This document shows positions 36,614 to 47,600 of a stretch of DNA of 64,000 bases, piece after piece. The DNA lies in assembly GCF_002117005.1 (NCBI RefSeq), contig NZ_CP021023.1, positions 3,128,294-3,192,293 of the forward strand, in the 5' to 3' direction. Position 1 is the stretch's first letter; each line of letters opens with the position of its first letter. The notes below the pieces were generated by a model, which ran no database searches, had not been told where the DNA came from, and saw nothing but the letters and a program-made list of their open reading frames with translations. The DNA comes from Sedimentisphaera salicampi (GTDB lineage Bacteria; Planctomycetota; Phycisphaerae; Sedimentisphaerales; Sedimentisphaeraceae). The translations under genes and the position numbers were made by a program.

Positions 36614-37963
36614 ATGGAAGAAAGAAACTATAATTTCAAATATGTTATGCTTATCTGCATAGTGGCTTCCTTGGGCGGATTTCTTTTCGGTTTTGACATT
36701 TCTGTAATTTCAGGCACTTTGTCTTATCTGGAGGGCATGTTTGATCTTTCAGGCACTTCTAAGGGCTTAGTAGTTGCGAGTGCTATATTTGGATGTGTAT
36801 TTGGAGCAGGTGGGATAGGAAAAATATCCGATACAATCGGACGTAAAAAGTCTCTCTTTTTGGCGTGTCTGCTTCTTATAATCTCTGCAATCGGTTCCGG
36901 CTGGTCGAACAGCATCAGCTGGTTTGTTTTCTACCGGTTTATAGGCGGTGTAGGTGTCGGAGCTGCCTCCGGCGTAGCCCCGATTTATATTGCCGAAGTA
37001 GCGCCTACAAAGATTCGAGGCGGGCTTGTGGCCTTTTATCAGCTTGCAATTGTGGTGGGCCTTTCAGCGGCGTATGTATCAAACTATTTTATAGAATTGA
37101 ATACAGCAGAGGATTCATGGCGTTGGATGTTTACAGCAGAAGCAGTGCCAGGCGGCCTCTTTCTGGCAACGCTTTTCTTCATACCTGAAACGCCTCGTTT
37201 TCTCGTTAAAATCGGCAAAACTGCAAAGGCAGGCAGTGTTTTATGCAAAATTGAAAACGAGCAATACGCCTCTAAGGAAATTGAAAATATCAAGAAGACC
37301 CTCGCTCACGTAAGAAAGGGAAGCTTGAAAGACCTCTTAGAGCCACGTTTGCTCAGGATAGTTATTATCGGAGCTCTTTTAGGCGTTTTTTCGCAGATTT
37401 CAGGCGTGAATGCTGTATTGTTTTATGCACCTCAAATTTTCGAAGCCACAGGCATTGAATTCAGCGCTTCTTTGCTTCAGTCAACATTCATCGGTTTGGT
37501 ATTTATAATTTTCTCATTTATTCCTCTTCTGCTGGTTGATAAAGCAGGCCGCAAAAAAATACTGCTTATAGGTATGGCATGCATGGCAGGATCGCTGGCA
37601 GTGATAAGTACCTTTTTCGTGATGGATAAGACTAACAGTTTTGGAATATTGATAGCAGTTCTTTGCTATGTGGCCGCTTACGCCGGCTCTATTGCAAGCG
37701 TAACATGGATTGTTTTATCCGAGATATTTCCAAACCGTATCAGAGCAGAAGCAATGGCTGTTGCTAATCTTTGCCTTTGGTCTGCCAACACTTTACTTAC
37801 CCTTACATTCCCCATACTTGAAGAAAAATACGGAATACAAACTCCGTTCATAGCTTACACAGTAATTTGCGTAATCATATTCTTCTTTGTGCTCTATTAC
37901 ATCCCGGAAACAAAAGGCAAATCGCTTGAAGAGATTGAAGAAGAGCTGGTCGGCATAAAGTAA
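36614..37963 (+). CDS. MFS sugar porter (sugar:H+ symporter), copy 2
   Basis: Tandem duplicate of the preceding transporter, same length and about 96% identical in protein, with long stretches identical at the DNA level. All family motifs are kept except that Gln260 of the sugar-contacting QQ pair is Ser here (VFSQISGVNAV). Other changes cluster in two short tracts: SISWFVFYRF, and AVPGGLFLATLFFIPETP near the middle. The upstream 117 bases are unlike those of copy 1. A recent duplication with a shifted substrate preference, or ongoing gene conversion, would explain this pattern. Confidence 0.92.
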   Translation: MEERNYNFKYVMLICIVASLGGFLFGFDISVISGTLSYLEGMFDLSGTSKGLVVASAIFGCVFGAGGIGKISDTIGRKKSLFLACLLLIISAIGSGWSNSISWFVFYRFIGGVGVGAASGVAPIYIAEVAPTKIRGGLVAFYQLAIVVGLSAAYVSNYFIELNTAEDSWRWMFTAEAVPGGLFLATLFFIPETPRFLVKIGKTAKAGSVLCKIENEQYASKEIENIKKTLAHVRKGSLKDLLEPRLLRIVIIGALLGVFSQISGVNAVLFYAPQIFEATGIEFSASLLQSTFIGLVFIIFSFIPLLLVDKAGRKKILLIGMACMAGSLAVISTFFVMDKTNSFGILIAVLCYVAAYAGSIASVTWIVLSEIFPNRIRAEAMAVANLCLWSANTLLTLTFPILEEKYGIQTPFIAYTVICVIIFFFVLYYIPETKGKSLEEIEEELVGIK

Positions 37964-38082
37964 ATTATGTTTTTTAAGGAAGGCTGCTGTGAATAGTTTT
38001 CGTATTTTTATTGTAAGCTGAAATTGCTTTAATTTGATTTACCAGAAATATTAAAATTAACTTTATTTGAAAGGTTTCAAGA

Positions 38083-39948
38083 ATGGTTAGAAGAAATTTA
38101 GTTTTATTGCTTTCAATGCTTTTTATGGCTTTTTCGGTTCAAGGGGCTGAGAAAGGGAAATTGGATTTTGAGAAGGATAAAGCTGTGTGGAAAACCGCTG
38201 GAGGTAAAGAAGTAATAATCCCCGCCCCTGAGCTGATTATTAAAGACTGGGTGCAGGGAAAAAACAGCAAAATGCATCTTGCTGTAAATCTTGAAGGCAA
38301 GCAGGTGAAGAGAGATTTTGTTGTACTGAAATACAGCGTAGACTCTGCAGACAGTTATTACGACATAATTGGGGAATACCACCTCAAGCTTAAGCCTGCT
38401 GAAGATAATAATCTGATTCTTTGCAAGAGTAAGCTGGAATTTGATTCGCCTGTGCGTACAGACGTTACAGTAAAGAATATATTCCAAATTCAAGGCAATA
38501 CAGTTAAAACAATGGCGCTGCCTGAAAGAGATGGAATTTTGCGTTCTTATAATCTCAGGTCTGGGAAAGCCGGTGCAGGTCGCTACGAATTGGGAGCAAA
38601 GGCTGCCCAAGGTGTAAACTGCAGTGAAATAGGGATTCCTGTTGTTGGCGTTGAGCTTAATAGCGTTGATTCAGGACGGACAGATTTGGCTGTCTCGATA
38701 GATCCTTATTGCGGCGGATATATTAAAGCAGGCTCTGATAATGGTAGCACAGAAGTTACAGTTTCTACTACTTACAACGGAACTGTTGTGCCGATGAATT
38801 CAGAATCACGAACTATAGCTATAGAGTTTATGGAAGACCCTGAGGGTAAACTATCTGCACCAGAAAATATGCACCCCATTCTTATGAGCTTCTATAATAC
38901 TATACCAGAGATTGAACCCGGCCCGGATTGGCTGCATGAAGTAGAGCTGGTGTATTACGATTATCTCTCAGACGGCGGCGAAGGCTGGTACGAAGGTCTC
39001 AAGCATTTGGCTGAAAAAATACCCGAAGAATACAGAGACTGCGTCGCATTATGTCAGCACGGCTGGTATGATCATTTCCAAAGCTACGCATACGACCATG
39101 CCAAAGGTGAGATGAAAGAGCATTGGACAGCTTTCCCCGGTACAAGAAAAATCCCTATGAGCCTTGATAAAATGCATAAGAGATTCAAATTTGCCAAGGA
39201 TCTTGGATTTAAGACGCTAATATATTTTGCCGATGGGACCAACAGTGATTCAGGCTTCAAAAAATTCAACCCGGATTTCGTATTGAGGGATAAAAACGGC
39301 AATTCAAGGCGTGGCTGGAAAGGACCGGACTCTATCGGGCGTCCTGTCAGGATGGACCCTGCAGTGGATGATCTCAGGGAATGGTTTAAAGGTTATACGA
39401 AGACTTTGCTTGATGAATTCGGAAAAGATCTGGATGGTTTTGTATGGGATGAAACTTTCTATATCCCAGTTCATACTATTTCCTACTCGCAGAAGACACC
39501 CGCATATTCAGACAGAGCTATGCTGAGTCTGGTTTCTGAATTAACTCAGATCGTGCAGTCTTATAAGCCGAATCCTGATTTGGCTTTCCTTGTATCAGAT
39601 TGGGGGAATAATACAAATGCTTTGGTTTCTTCAGGCACTTGGGAAGACACGGTAATGCACCCCGACCGCTGGTACAATAGTATGTTCAGCAATTACCGCA
39701 ACACCTTATGGAGCAATCTGTGGCTTCCGGTTTCAAAAGCTGTGCATAATAAATATGCCGCTCAGTTAGGTTTTCCGCAGGGTCTTTCAAACGGATGGCG
39801 CGATGATGAGGGGCCTCATGAAATGCCGCAGGATATCTTGAATAACGTTATTGAAAGATTCATTCACAACGTTGAAAATGACAATAAAAGGCCGAGGTAT
39901 TTCAATGAAAACAGAGACCCTGTCAGATATTTTAAGTGTGATAAGTAA
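38083..39948 (+). CDS. secreted glycosidase-like protein of unknown family, paralogue 1 (621 aa)
   Basis: The signal peptide ends near SVQGAEKG. Residues ~25-270 are beta-rich. The second half looks like a TIM barrel: VELVYYDYLSDGGEGWYEGL, VALCQHGWYDHFQSYAYDH, FKTLIYFADGTNSDSG, then LDGFVWDETFYIP. In that last strand the Asp and Glu are the best catalytic candidates. The C-terminal third is rich in Trp, Asn and Arg. It is clearly paralogous to the next gene (same motifs in the same order). I cannot place it in a known glycoside hydrolase family. Distant relationship to the GH36/GH101/GH129 groups is possible but untested. Export and locus context suggest a role in polymer breakdown. Confidence 0.65.
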   Translation: MVRRNLVLLLSMLFMAFSVQGAEKGKLDFEKDKAVWKTAGGKEVIIPAPELIIKDWVQGKNSKMHLAVNLEGKQVKRDFVVLKYSVDSADSYYDIIGEYHLKLKPAEDNNLILCKSKLEFDSPVRTDVTVKNIFQIQGNTVKTMALPERDGILRSYNLRSGKAGAGRYELGAKAAQGVNCSEIGIPVVGVELNSVDSGRTDLAVSIDPYCGGYIKAGSDNGSTEVTVSTTYNGTVVPMNSESRTIAIEFMEDPEGKLSAPENMHPILMSFYNTIPEIEPGPDWLHEVELVYYDYLSDGGEGWYEGLKHLAEKIPEEYRDCVALCQHGWYDHFQSYAYDHAKGEMKEHWTAFPGTRKIPMSLDKMHKRFKFAKDLGFKTLIYFADGTNSDSGFKKFNPDFVLRDKNGNSRRGWKGPDSIGRPVRMDPAVDDLREWFKGYTKTLLDEFGKDLDGFVWDETFYIPVHTISYSQKTPAYSDRAMLSLVSELTQIVQSYKPNPDLAFLVSDWGNNTNALVSSGTWEDTVMHPDRWYNSMFSNYRNTLWSNLWLPVSKAVHNKYAAQLGFPQGLSNGWRDDEGPHEMPQDILNNVIERFIHNVENDNKRPRYFNENRDPVRYFKCDK

Positions 39949-39973
39949 TCGTTAAAACTCAGGAACCAAAATT

Positions 39974-42061
39974 ATGGTCAAATTTATAAGAGCGATGTGT
40001 GTTGTGTCAATTTGCCTTCTTTCTGCGGCAGTTTTCGCCGCAGAAAGGAGCAATTTATCTTTAGAAAAAAACGGCAGGGTTCTATGGTCTGCTTCTTCAG
40101 AATTGAAGGTAGAAGTTCAAAAGCCGGTTTTAACCTGCAAAAACGAGCGATCTAAGTTTAATATTGATAAACCGGAAGAATCTACCTACGGCCTGCCGCT
40201 CATCATAGAAGAAGAAACCGACGAAAGCCTATTGCCTGTTGAAGTTAAACTGAAATCGCATACTGCTAAGGCTGAAAGCATCCTTTTAACTTATGATGTT
40301 TCCAGCGATTGGCCGGTTAATATTGAAGGTCAGTACCATGTTAGTCTTTCGTCTGCTTCAGACTCCGATGCAATTTATTATGAAGCCGAGCTTGACCTCG
40401 ATTTTCCTGTAAGGGCTGATTTGGAAGTCATGAATGAATTCGAGGTTAAAGATTCCTCGGCAAGCAAAATGGTATGTCCTGAACGGGATGGCCAACTGAG
40501 AGTTTATGAGCTCAATCCCGGTAAGTACGGCACTTACGGAGCACTTCGCTACGAGATGGGAGCTAAAGCAGCATCAGGACTGAGCAGCAGGGAGATTTCT
40601 CTGGAATCTACCGTCGATCCCACGCAGCATCTTTACGGCTGGGATGAGGATATCCCAAAAGAATTCTCGGGGACTCCTGTCCTTGGCCCGATGATGCAGA
40701 TTCCTGTAGTCCATGAGCAATTCCGTTTAACTCGCAATGAGCTGGGAATTCCGGTGTTTGGTCTCGAATTTGAAAAGGAAGATAAGAAACAGCACTTGGC
40801 AGTTTCTGTTGATCCGTACTGCGGGGCATATTTGCAGTCTGTTCCCAAAAAACAAAGCACCTCAATTACAGTTTCCACCACTTATCATGGCCAAACAGTT
40901 CCTTTGAAGAAAGAAGACCGCACTGTTTTGCTTGAATTCCTCCCTGAAAACGGGAAAGAATTAACAGAGCCTGAATGCGTTGATGCAATGCTGAATAGCT
41001 TTTACAAAACAATCCCTGAAATTCAGCCCGGCCCTGAATGGACAGATCAGATACATCTGGTTTACTACGACTTTCTTTCTGACGGCGGCGAGGGCTGGTA
41101 CAAGGGGCTCCGTCATTTAGCAGACAAAATTCCCGAAAAATACAGAGACAGAGCAGCAGTGTGTATTCATGGATGGTACGATTATTTTCAGCAGTACGCT
41201 TACGACCATTCCAAAGGTGAGCTTATTGATCAATGGACTGCAATGCAGGGCACTGGAAAGATTAGTATGTCTTTGGAGCAGATGCACAAGCGTATAAAAT
41301 TTTCAAATGACCTCGGCTTCCATACTCTGCTTTACTTCGCAGACGGGACAAACAGCGATTCGGGCGCACCGGAATTCAGTCCGGATTATCTATGGAGAAA
41401 CAAGAAAGGCATTTCGGTTCCAGGCTGGAAAGGACCGGATTCTAAAGGGCAGCCTCTGCGGATGGACCCTGCTGTCCCTGAAGTGAGGGAATGGTTTAAG
41501 GGCTATCTCAAGGCCCTGATTAAAGAGTACGGCCAAGAGGTAGATGCATTTGTATGGGATGAAACTTACTATATTCTCCCCAACACTATCTCCTACGCTC
41601 AGGATGTGCCTACTTATTCTGACCGTGAGATGATCACTCTTACAGCCGAGCTTACCAAGATAGTCCAGGATAACAGAGAAAATCCTGATCTTGCGTTTTT
41701 GGTTTCTGATAATGGAAGAAATTTTAACGCTCTTGCGACTCATGGAACATTTCAAGACAGCGCAATGCGGCCATACATCTGGGGGCCGAGTATGTTCATC
41801 AACTACAGAAACTGCCTCTGGAGCTGCCTTTGGTATCCGGTTACATCTCCGGACTACAACCGGCATTCAGCGGAATTAGGCTTCCCTCAAGGGGTCTCAA
41901 ATGGTGCAGGCAACAATAAAGGCCCTCATCAAATGCCGCAGGATTTGCTTGATCGGATTATCCAGAGATTTATTAAGAACGTTGAAAATGATAAGAAGCG
42001 AGCCCGTTATTTCGGGATTAACGGTGAGCCTGTTAGCTGCTCTTCGCTGAACAATGAATAA
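39974..42061 (+). CDS. secreted glycosidase-like protein of unknown family, paralogue 2 (695 aa)
   Basis: It starts 25 bases after paralogue 1, with AGGA before ATG 39974 and a signal peptide ending near AVFAAERS. It follows the same plan: beta-rich N half, then HLVYYDFLSDGGEGWYKGL, VCIHGWYDYFQQYAYDH, LLYFADGTNSDSGAP and VDAFVWDETYYILP. It is longer because of an insert at ~200-240 (residues around DPTQHLYGWDEDIPKE) that paralogue 1 lacks. The shared WDET and DGTNSDSG segments mark the probable active site. Two linked paralogues suggest two linkages or two substitution patterns on the same polymer (inference). Confidence 0.65.
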   Translation: MVKFIRAMCVVSICLLSAAVFAAERSNLSLEKNGRVLWSASSELKVEVQKPVLTCKNERSKFNIDKPEESTYGLPLIIEEETDESLLPVEVKLKSHTAKAESILLTYDVSSDWPVNIEGQYHVSLSSASDSDAIYYEAELDLDFPVRADLEVMNEFEVKDSSASKMVCPERDGQLRVYELNPGKYGTYGALRYEMGAKAASGLSSREISLESTVDPTQHLYGWDEDIPKEFSGTPVLGPMMQIPVVHEQFRLTRNELGIPVFGLEFEKEDKKQHLAVSVDPYCGAYLQSVPKKQSTSITVSTTYHGQTVPLKKEDRTVLLEFLPENGKELTEPECVDAMLNSFYKTIPEIQPGPEWTDQIHLVYYDFLSDGGEGWYKGLRHLADKIPEKYRDRAAVCIHGWYDYFQQYAYDHSKGELIDQWTAMQGTGKISMSLEQMHKRIKFSNDLGFHTLLYFADGTNSDSGAPEFSPDYLWRNKKGISVPGWKGPDSKGQPLRMDPAVPEVREWFKGYLKALIKEYGQEVDAFVWDETYYILPNTISYAQDVPTYSDREMITLTAELTKIVQDNRENPDLAFLVSDNGRNFNALATHGTFQDSAMRPYIWGPSMFINYRNCLWSCLWYPVTSPDYNRHSAELGFPQGVSNGAGNNKGPHQMPQDLLDRIIQRFIKNVENDKKRARYFGINGEPVSCSSLNNE

Positions 42062-42143
42062 TAACCAAATCTTATGCGGATATAGAAACTTATCTTCAAG
42101 TCCATATGTTTTTGCTTTAAACTGAATTGGATTGTCGCATATT

Positions 42144-42172
42144 GACAAGATTATTGCGTAATAAGGCATTGG
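42144..42172 (+). promoter_or_regulatory. 29-base conserved element upstream of the alpha-galactosidase gene
   Basis: Matches the element at 48059-48087 at 21 of 29 positions without gaps. Both share GACAA at the left end, a central CG followed by AATA, and GGCATT at the right. TTGACA (42142-42147) and GGCATT are 17 bases apart, the spacing of a bacterial promoter. It could be an operator or a promoter of an alternative sigma factor. It lies 82 bases before the ATG. Confidence 0.4.
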
Positions 42173-42253
42173 TATGCCGGATATTTGTTATATTATTAAT
42201 AATTGAAACAGCTTAAGAATATTTTTTGCTTAGTTTATAGAAAGGCTTTTTGT

Positions 42254-44566
42254 ATGAGATTTATCAATCAATTTTCAGCAGCACTTCTGATTACTTATCT
42301 GTGTGTTGGTTTGTCTGCTTATGCAGAAGAAATGAATAAAACCTACCTCTCTGATTTAAACACTGAATTCGTTGTTCAGGGCTGGGGCAATCCTGGAGTC
42401 GATCAGTCTCTTCAAGATGATTCCCCGCTCTCAATAAAAGGCAGGGAATTTGAAAAGGGCATAGCAACTCATGCAGTAAGCTATATCAGCATAGACCTGA
42501 AAAAAGATGCACGCAGATTTCATGCTTTTGTGGGGATTGATGACAGTTCCGGTGATAAAGGAAGCAGCGCATTTGTTGTTAAAGGTGATGGAAGAACTCT
42601 CTACAAAAGCGGTGTAATTAAAGGCGGAGAAAAAGCTGAAGAACTAAATATTGATGTTGAAGGAATCAACACTCTAACTCTCCATGTTACTGATGGAGGA
42701 GATGAGTTTTATAACGACCATGCCGACTGGGCAGATGCATGGATTGAATATAAAACCCAGAAGCCCGAGATGATACCCTACCGTGCTGACCGGTTGTATG
42801 GAATAAGCGGCTGGGAAGGAAGTTCAGATTATAAAATTGCCAAGCCGGTTAAGCTCCCCTTTGTAAAACCGTTTGAAGGGGATATTACCGATTACGTAAT
42901 CCTTACCTTCACAAGCACTTGGGGGGATGAATATCGTATTCAAACAGAAAGGCTTTCTGAGCAGGGTTTCAGCCATCTGGAAAAGAGCGGCCAGAGCTGC
43001 GGTACGATGAAACCTTTTGTTATGCTTCTTAACACGAAGACTAAAGAAGGCTTCGCTGTATTCCTTGCTTACAGCGGAAACTGGTCTATGGAAATAAAGC
43101 AGCCTACAGACAGCCCTGTTAAGCTTACTGTCGAATCCTCGCCGGGTTGTCTTCCTGAACTGGCCAGCGTTTCCGGCCTACCCATCCCCGGAGCTCTGAT
43201 AAGCGAGTTCAAAGGGCATTGGGATTACGGCACGCTCCCAATAAGAAGATTTATCAGAAAGAATCTTCTCAGAGATTTAGGCGATAATTGGCCTGTCGTT
43301 CAGTATAATGAATATTTCGACAACAAAGGCAATTTCAATGAGCAGAATCTGCTCGAAAAGGCCGAGATAGCGGCAAGTCTTGGTTGCGAGCTGTTTGTGA
43401 TTGATGCAGGCTGGTACGGCAGCAATCACCCTTGGAGAAATTCCATTGGGGACTGGTTCGTCAATAAAGATAAGCTCCCCAACGGTCTCGAGCCTGTGGC
43501 TGAGGCCGTAAGAGATATGGGTATGAAATTCGGCGTATGGGTGTCTATGGAATGTATCAGCAAGAATTCCGAGCTTATACGCAAACATCCGGATTGGGTA
43601 ATGATTGACAGACGCATTGTCGAGGAGCCGGTGCCGGCTGACCCGCGGGATTGGAAAATAGCAGACCTTGATGAATACTGGCACGATGTCGGGCCTATTA
43701 TAAATCTCAATCTCGGAAAAGCTGACGCTCTGAAGCATCAGAAAAAAGTTATTGAATGGCTGATGAACAGCTATGACTTAGATTATATAAAAATGGACTT
43801 CAATGTCGCATCCTCTACAGGCAGTGAGCTTTATTCAGGGAAGCAAGACCCGCTCTACGGGCACTATGAGGGGCTGATTGAGCTTTGGCAGTTTATGAGA
43901 AATAACTACCCCGACCTCGTAATAGAAAACTGCAGCAGCGGTTCTAAGCGTGCGGATGTAATGACTTCCGCATTTACTGATACTCACTGGAGTTCGGATG
44001 AAGTGGATAACCTTGCCAATCTTGCGATAAATTTCGGTTCGACATATCTCTTCCCGCCTGAAATGTGCAGCGACTGGACAACCTACCCTGAAGATAAGGA
44101 ACATATGGATGTTCTTGATGTCCCCTCAAGGTTTACCGTTAATATGATGGGGCACTTCGGCCTTTCCGGCGAGATTGAACAGTGGTCCAGCAGCACAAAA
44201 GATACTGCAAGAGAAAGAATTGAATATTTCAAAAAGTACCGTCATATAATTAGAAATTCTGAAGTGTATCACCTCACTTCGCAGATAGACGTCAACAATC
44301 CTAACTCTTCAGTTGCGGTTCAGTTTGCCGATAAGACCAATGATAAGTCTATGGTATTCGCCTATCAGGGTAATGCTCCGGAAATGAAGAAAACAATTCG
44401 CCTGAGGACTTTGTCTCCGCAGAAAGAATATAAGGTTAGTATGCCCGAAAGTCTCGGCGGAAAAACGCTGAAAATAAAAGGCGAAAAGCTTCTGGAAGAA
44501 GGCCTTCAGCTGAAGTTCGCTGAAAAGGGCTGTTCCGGCATTATTCAAATTAAAAGAAACTACTAA
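42254..44566 (+). CDS. secreted GH36 alpha-galactosidase with N-terminal NPCBM domain
   Basis: Hydrolyses terminal alpha-galactosyl residues. The signal peptide ends near LSAYAEE. An NPCBM carbohydrate-binding domain follows at ~30-165 (FEKGIATHAVSYISIDL; FHAFVGIDDSSGDKGS). The GH36 core shows FDNKGNFNEQNLLEKAEIA, FVIDAGWYG and KFGVWVSMECISKNSELIRK. Asp515 in LDYIKMDFN is the likely nucleophile and Asp582 in HWSSDEVDN the likely acid. ATG 42254 with AAAGG eight bases upstream is chosen over a TTG at 42203. The gene begins a new unit after a 190-base gap. Length is 770 residues. Confidence 0.9.
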   Translation: MRFINQFSAALLITYLCVGLSAYAEEMNKTYLSDLNTEFVVQGWGNPGVDQSLQDDSPLSIKGREFEKGIATHAVSYISIDLKKDARRFHAFVGIDDSSGDKGSSAFVVKGDGRTLYKSGVIKGGEKAEELNIDVEGINTLTLHVTDGGDEFYNDHADWADAWIEYKTQKPEMIPYRADRLYGISGWEGSSDYKIAKPVKLPFVKPFEGDITDYVILTFTSTWGDEYRIQTERLSEQGFSHLEKSGQSCGTMKPFVMLLNTKTKEGFAVFLAYSGNWSMEIKQPTDSPVKLTVESSPGCLPELASVSGLPIPGALISEFKGHWDYGTLPIRRFIRKNLLRDLGDNWPVVQYNEYFDNKGNFNEQNLLEKAEIAASLGCELFVIDAGWYGSNHPWRNSIGDWFVNKDKLPNGLEPVAEAVRDMGMKFGVWVSMECISKNSELIRKHPDWVMIDRRIVEEPVPADPRDWKIADLDEYWHDVGPIINLNLGKADALKHQKKVIEWLMNSYDLDYIKMDFNVASSTGSELYSGKQDPLYGHYEGLIELWQFMRNNYPDLVIENCSSGSKRADVMTSAFTDTHWSSDEVDNLANLAINFGSTYLFPPEMCSDWTTYPEDKEHMDVLDVPSRFTVNMMGHFGLSGEIEQWSSSTKDTARERIEYFKKYRHIIRNSEVYHLTSQIDVNNPNSSVAVQFADKTNDKSMVFAYQGNAPEMKKTIRLRTLSPQKEYKVSMPESLGGKTLKIKGEKLLEEGLQLKFAEKGCSGIIQIKRNY

Positions 44567-44615
44567 AAAAGCAAAATTTTAACACAATGAAAGCTTTTTT
44601 ACTACCGGGGGTTAT

Positions 44616-47600
44616 ATGATTAGAATTGGGAATGTTTTATTTATGCTCGCAGCGATAGCGGTTTCTCTTAATGCAGAAACGGTTTTTATAGATGATATGC
44701 TTTCGCTTTCGGGCTGGTCTTCAAATACCGGCGGCATTGGTCTGGTGAATTACGGCGACGGCAATTCTGTGCATATGAGCAGCTGGTGGTCTGACAGCAA
44801 TAACTTCACTCATATGAAGCGGGATACCGGCGTTATAATTCAGGATGAGAAAGAATATGAGCTGCTGATTGGCGCAGAAGGCCATCAGCAGAATTCTTCC
44901 GATCCAGCTTTAGGCAAGCCAATCTCTGTGGAGCTTTATTCGATAAATGAATCGGTCGAGGATATCTTTCAAACTGCCTCTATAACACCTCTGTACAACT
45001 GGCCGGCAAGCACAGCTTCATTCCCAAAATATTCTATAAAATTTGACACGCTCGGCGAAGATAATCAGGATCTCATTGGCAAGAGTCTTGGCGTTCAGAT
45101 TTGGGGTAATTGGTGGAACAGCCTTAGTATAGACAAGGTTGAGCTCGTTAGTTCTGGAGCCGATAATCAGCTTTCTACCAAGCTCTTTTTTGACACTTCT
45201 GCTCAGGGCGAAACCAAAAAGCTTGATTACTGGGGTGTTTGCCAAGGCTGGATTAACGAAAGTAATATGACCAGCGCTATTGATAATATGGGCGCTGAAA
45301 ATATTGATTCTGTGAGATTTAATTTTTCCGCATCTGAACCTCTCAGCTATTCCGGCGGACAGCCCGTTCTCCCCGCAGGCGGTGAGATGCAAACTACCAT
45401 ACAAAACGCCTTAGCACAGGCTCAGAGAGTTCCAGATGCTGATCTTACGCTCGTCGCAGGAAATAAATACATCATGGATGATTGGTATATCCGTTCAGAC
45501 GGCAAGATAGATCCGGTAAAAATAGTTGATGGAATCATCGCGGCAATCAACTATGTTACTTCGAATTATGGATATTCCACCGAAGACTTCGATTTTGTGG
45601 AAGTTTACAATGAGCCTGATTGGGAGTTCCCGCAGGGCTCAAGGGCGAATATGTATGAAATTATGCAGGAATACAGAACCAGATCTCAGCTCGGTTCTAT
45701 TCCCATTGTCGGCCCTTCAACTTTAAGCTCTTCCAATGCCTACAGCTGGTACGACCCGAACAGAGACCTTATTGATATAGGTGCTACCCATGTTATAGGC
45801 GGTACGATGCAGTCGTTTATTGATTTCATAAATGAAGTTCATTCCGACGACAAAACTTTCCTTAACCCTGAGATTCATAATTATATTGAATTGATGATAG
45901 CAGCAGAATTGAGCGACAGGCCTGGAGAAGGCGGACTTTTCTGGGGCGAGGTCGATCCTGCTGAAGGAAGGTTCGTGAAGGCTTCTCAAGGCAAGAGAAT
46001 TGCATATAAGATGCACGCACCTACTTGGAGCGGTGCAAGTGCTTATCGTGATTTGCAGGGCAGAGTTTGGCTGTTCCTCGGGTCCAGTGAGAGAAGGGCA
46101 GAAAAATCAAAATGGGAGTTTGAATGCACTAACCGCGACGTTTTTTTCGATGGAGAAGGGCCTAAAAGAGAAGTCTCTTTGAATATTGAGAACCATGCCT
46201 TTGATTTTATCGAAGTTACATGGGGAGACCGCAGCCCCGTTTATTTCAGCCAGTTTGTTGATAATCTCAGCGATAATTCAAGGCTCGCAGCAGATTTTAA
46301 CGGTGTGCATCTCAAAGACGATTCGAACATTTCGGATTACTCCCGCTGGCGATTCAGGCCGGAAGGAGCATTCTACTATATCGATAACACAGCATCGCTT
46401 GAAAGCAGAAGAGATTCACGCTTAAGCGCTTGGGAAGGTTCTAATTCCTTAACCGTTGTTTCTAATTCACAAGAGAATGATTTCGTTAAATGGCAGCTTA
46501 CCCAAGTTGGCGGAAGCTATTATCTTGAGAACGTTGGAAAGCAGAGGGCGGGCGAAAATCCGCGGCTTAAGATTGCTTCGGGCGCACCAGTCCTGACAGA
46601 TTCTTCTGATACTTCTATGCAGGCTCAGTGGAGCTTTGCAGATACAGGCGAAACCGATTCCGAGCCCCCTTCATCGCCGGAGAATTTGTCTGCTGCTGTC
46701 GAAGATTCCATAATTACACTCAATTGGGATGATTCAGATGAATGGGATTTCAGCTCCTACAGCGTTTACAGGAGCAGAGTAAGCAGCAGCGGATATGTTG
46801 AGATTGCTGCCGATTTAACTGAAAGCGAATTTCAGGACAGCACCGCAGAAAACTCACGGAATTACTATTATGCTGTAACGGCAAAGGATGTCTTCGGCAA
46901 TGAAAGCCCCCGCAGCGCAGAAGTTAAAGCAGCCTCGCACAGCCCGCTTGCTTCTGATGATTTTCAGTCTAACGATTTTGCTTCAGGGGCAGGCTGGAAC
47001 GGAAACTGGCAGCTTTCCAGTTCTCCATCTCCGGTTATACAAAACTGCGGCGGCAACTACGTTTTGAAACTCACCGAAGATGCTTCAGTTTCGCGAGCTT
47101 TCTCGCAGCGGATTTATAAGCCGATCCTGCAGTTTGATTTTGATGCAGACAGCCTCGAATCCGGAGAATATGCAGCAGCCGAAATCTATGATTCTGCAAG
47201 GGGGGCATGGATCTCCGTCTGGAAGGCATACTATCACGATAACGGCGGCGATTCAATCGGAGGCGGGAATGACACCGCGGACAATTTGACTGAGGTAACA
47301 GTTGACTTAAGCGAATATGCCCCAACTGCCCAGCAGATTCGATTCAAGAGCTCTGTAAGCAGCGATGAAGGTGTTCTTTTTATCGATAACGTGAAATTAT
47401 TCTCAAACAACTTCGGGAAGCCCTCAGGCTCTGTTGTATATTCTGATGGAATGTCTGTTTTATCAGGCGTGTGGAACGAAGAGTCTAAATCTGCTCAGGA
47501 AGCCGGAGAGAATGTCGGCGGGGTTCGGGTTAATACTGAAGGTGATATACCCTTTGTTGAAATGAACAGCTGGTGGGATGGTGCTAAATATACAAAAATA

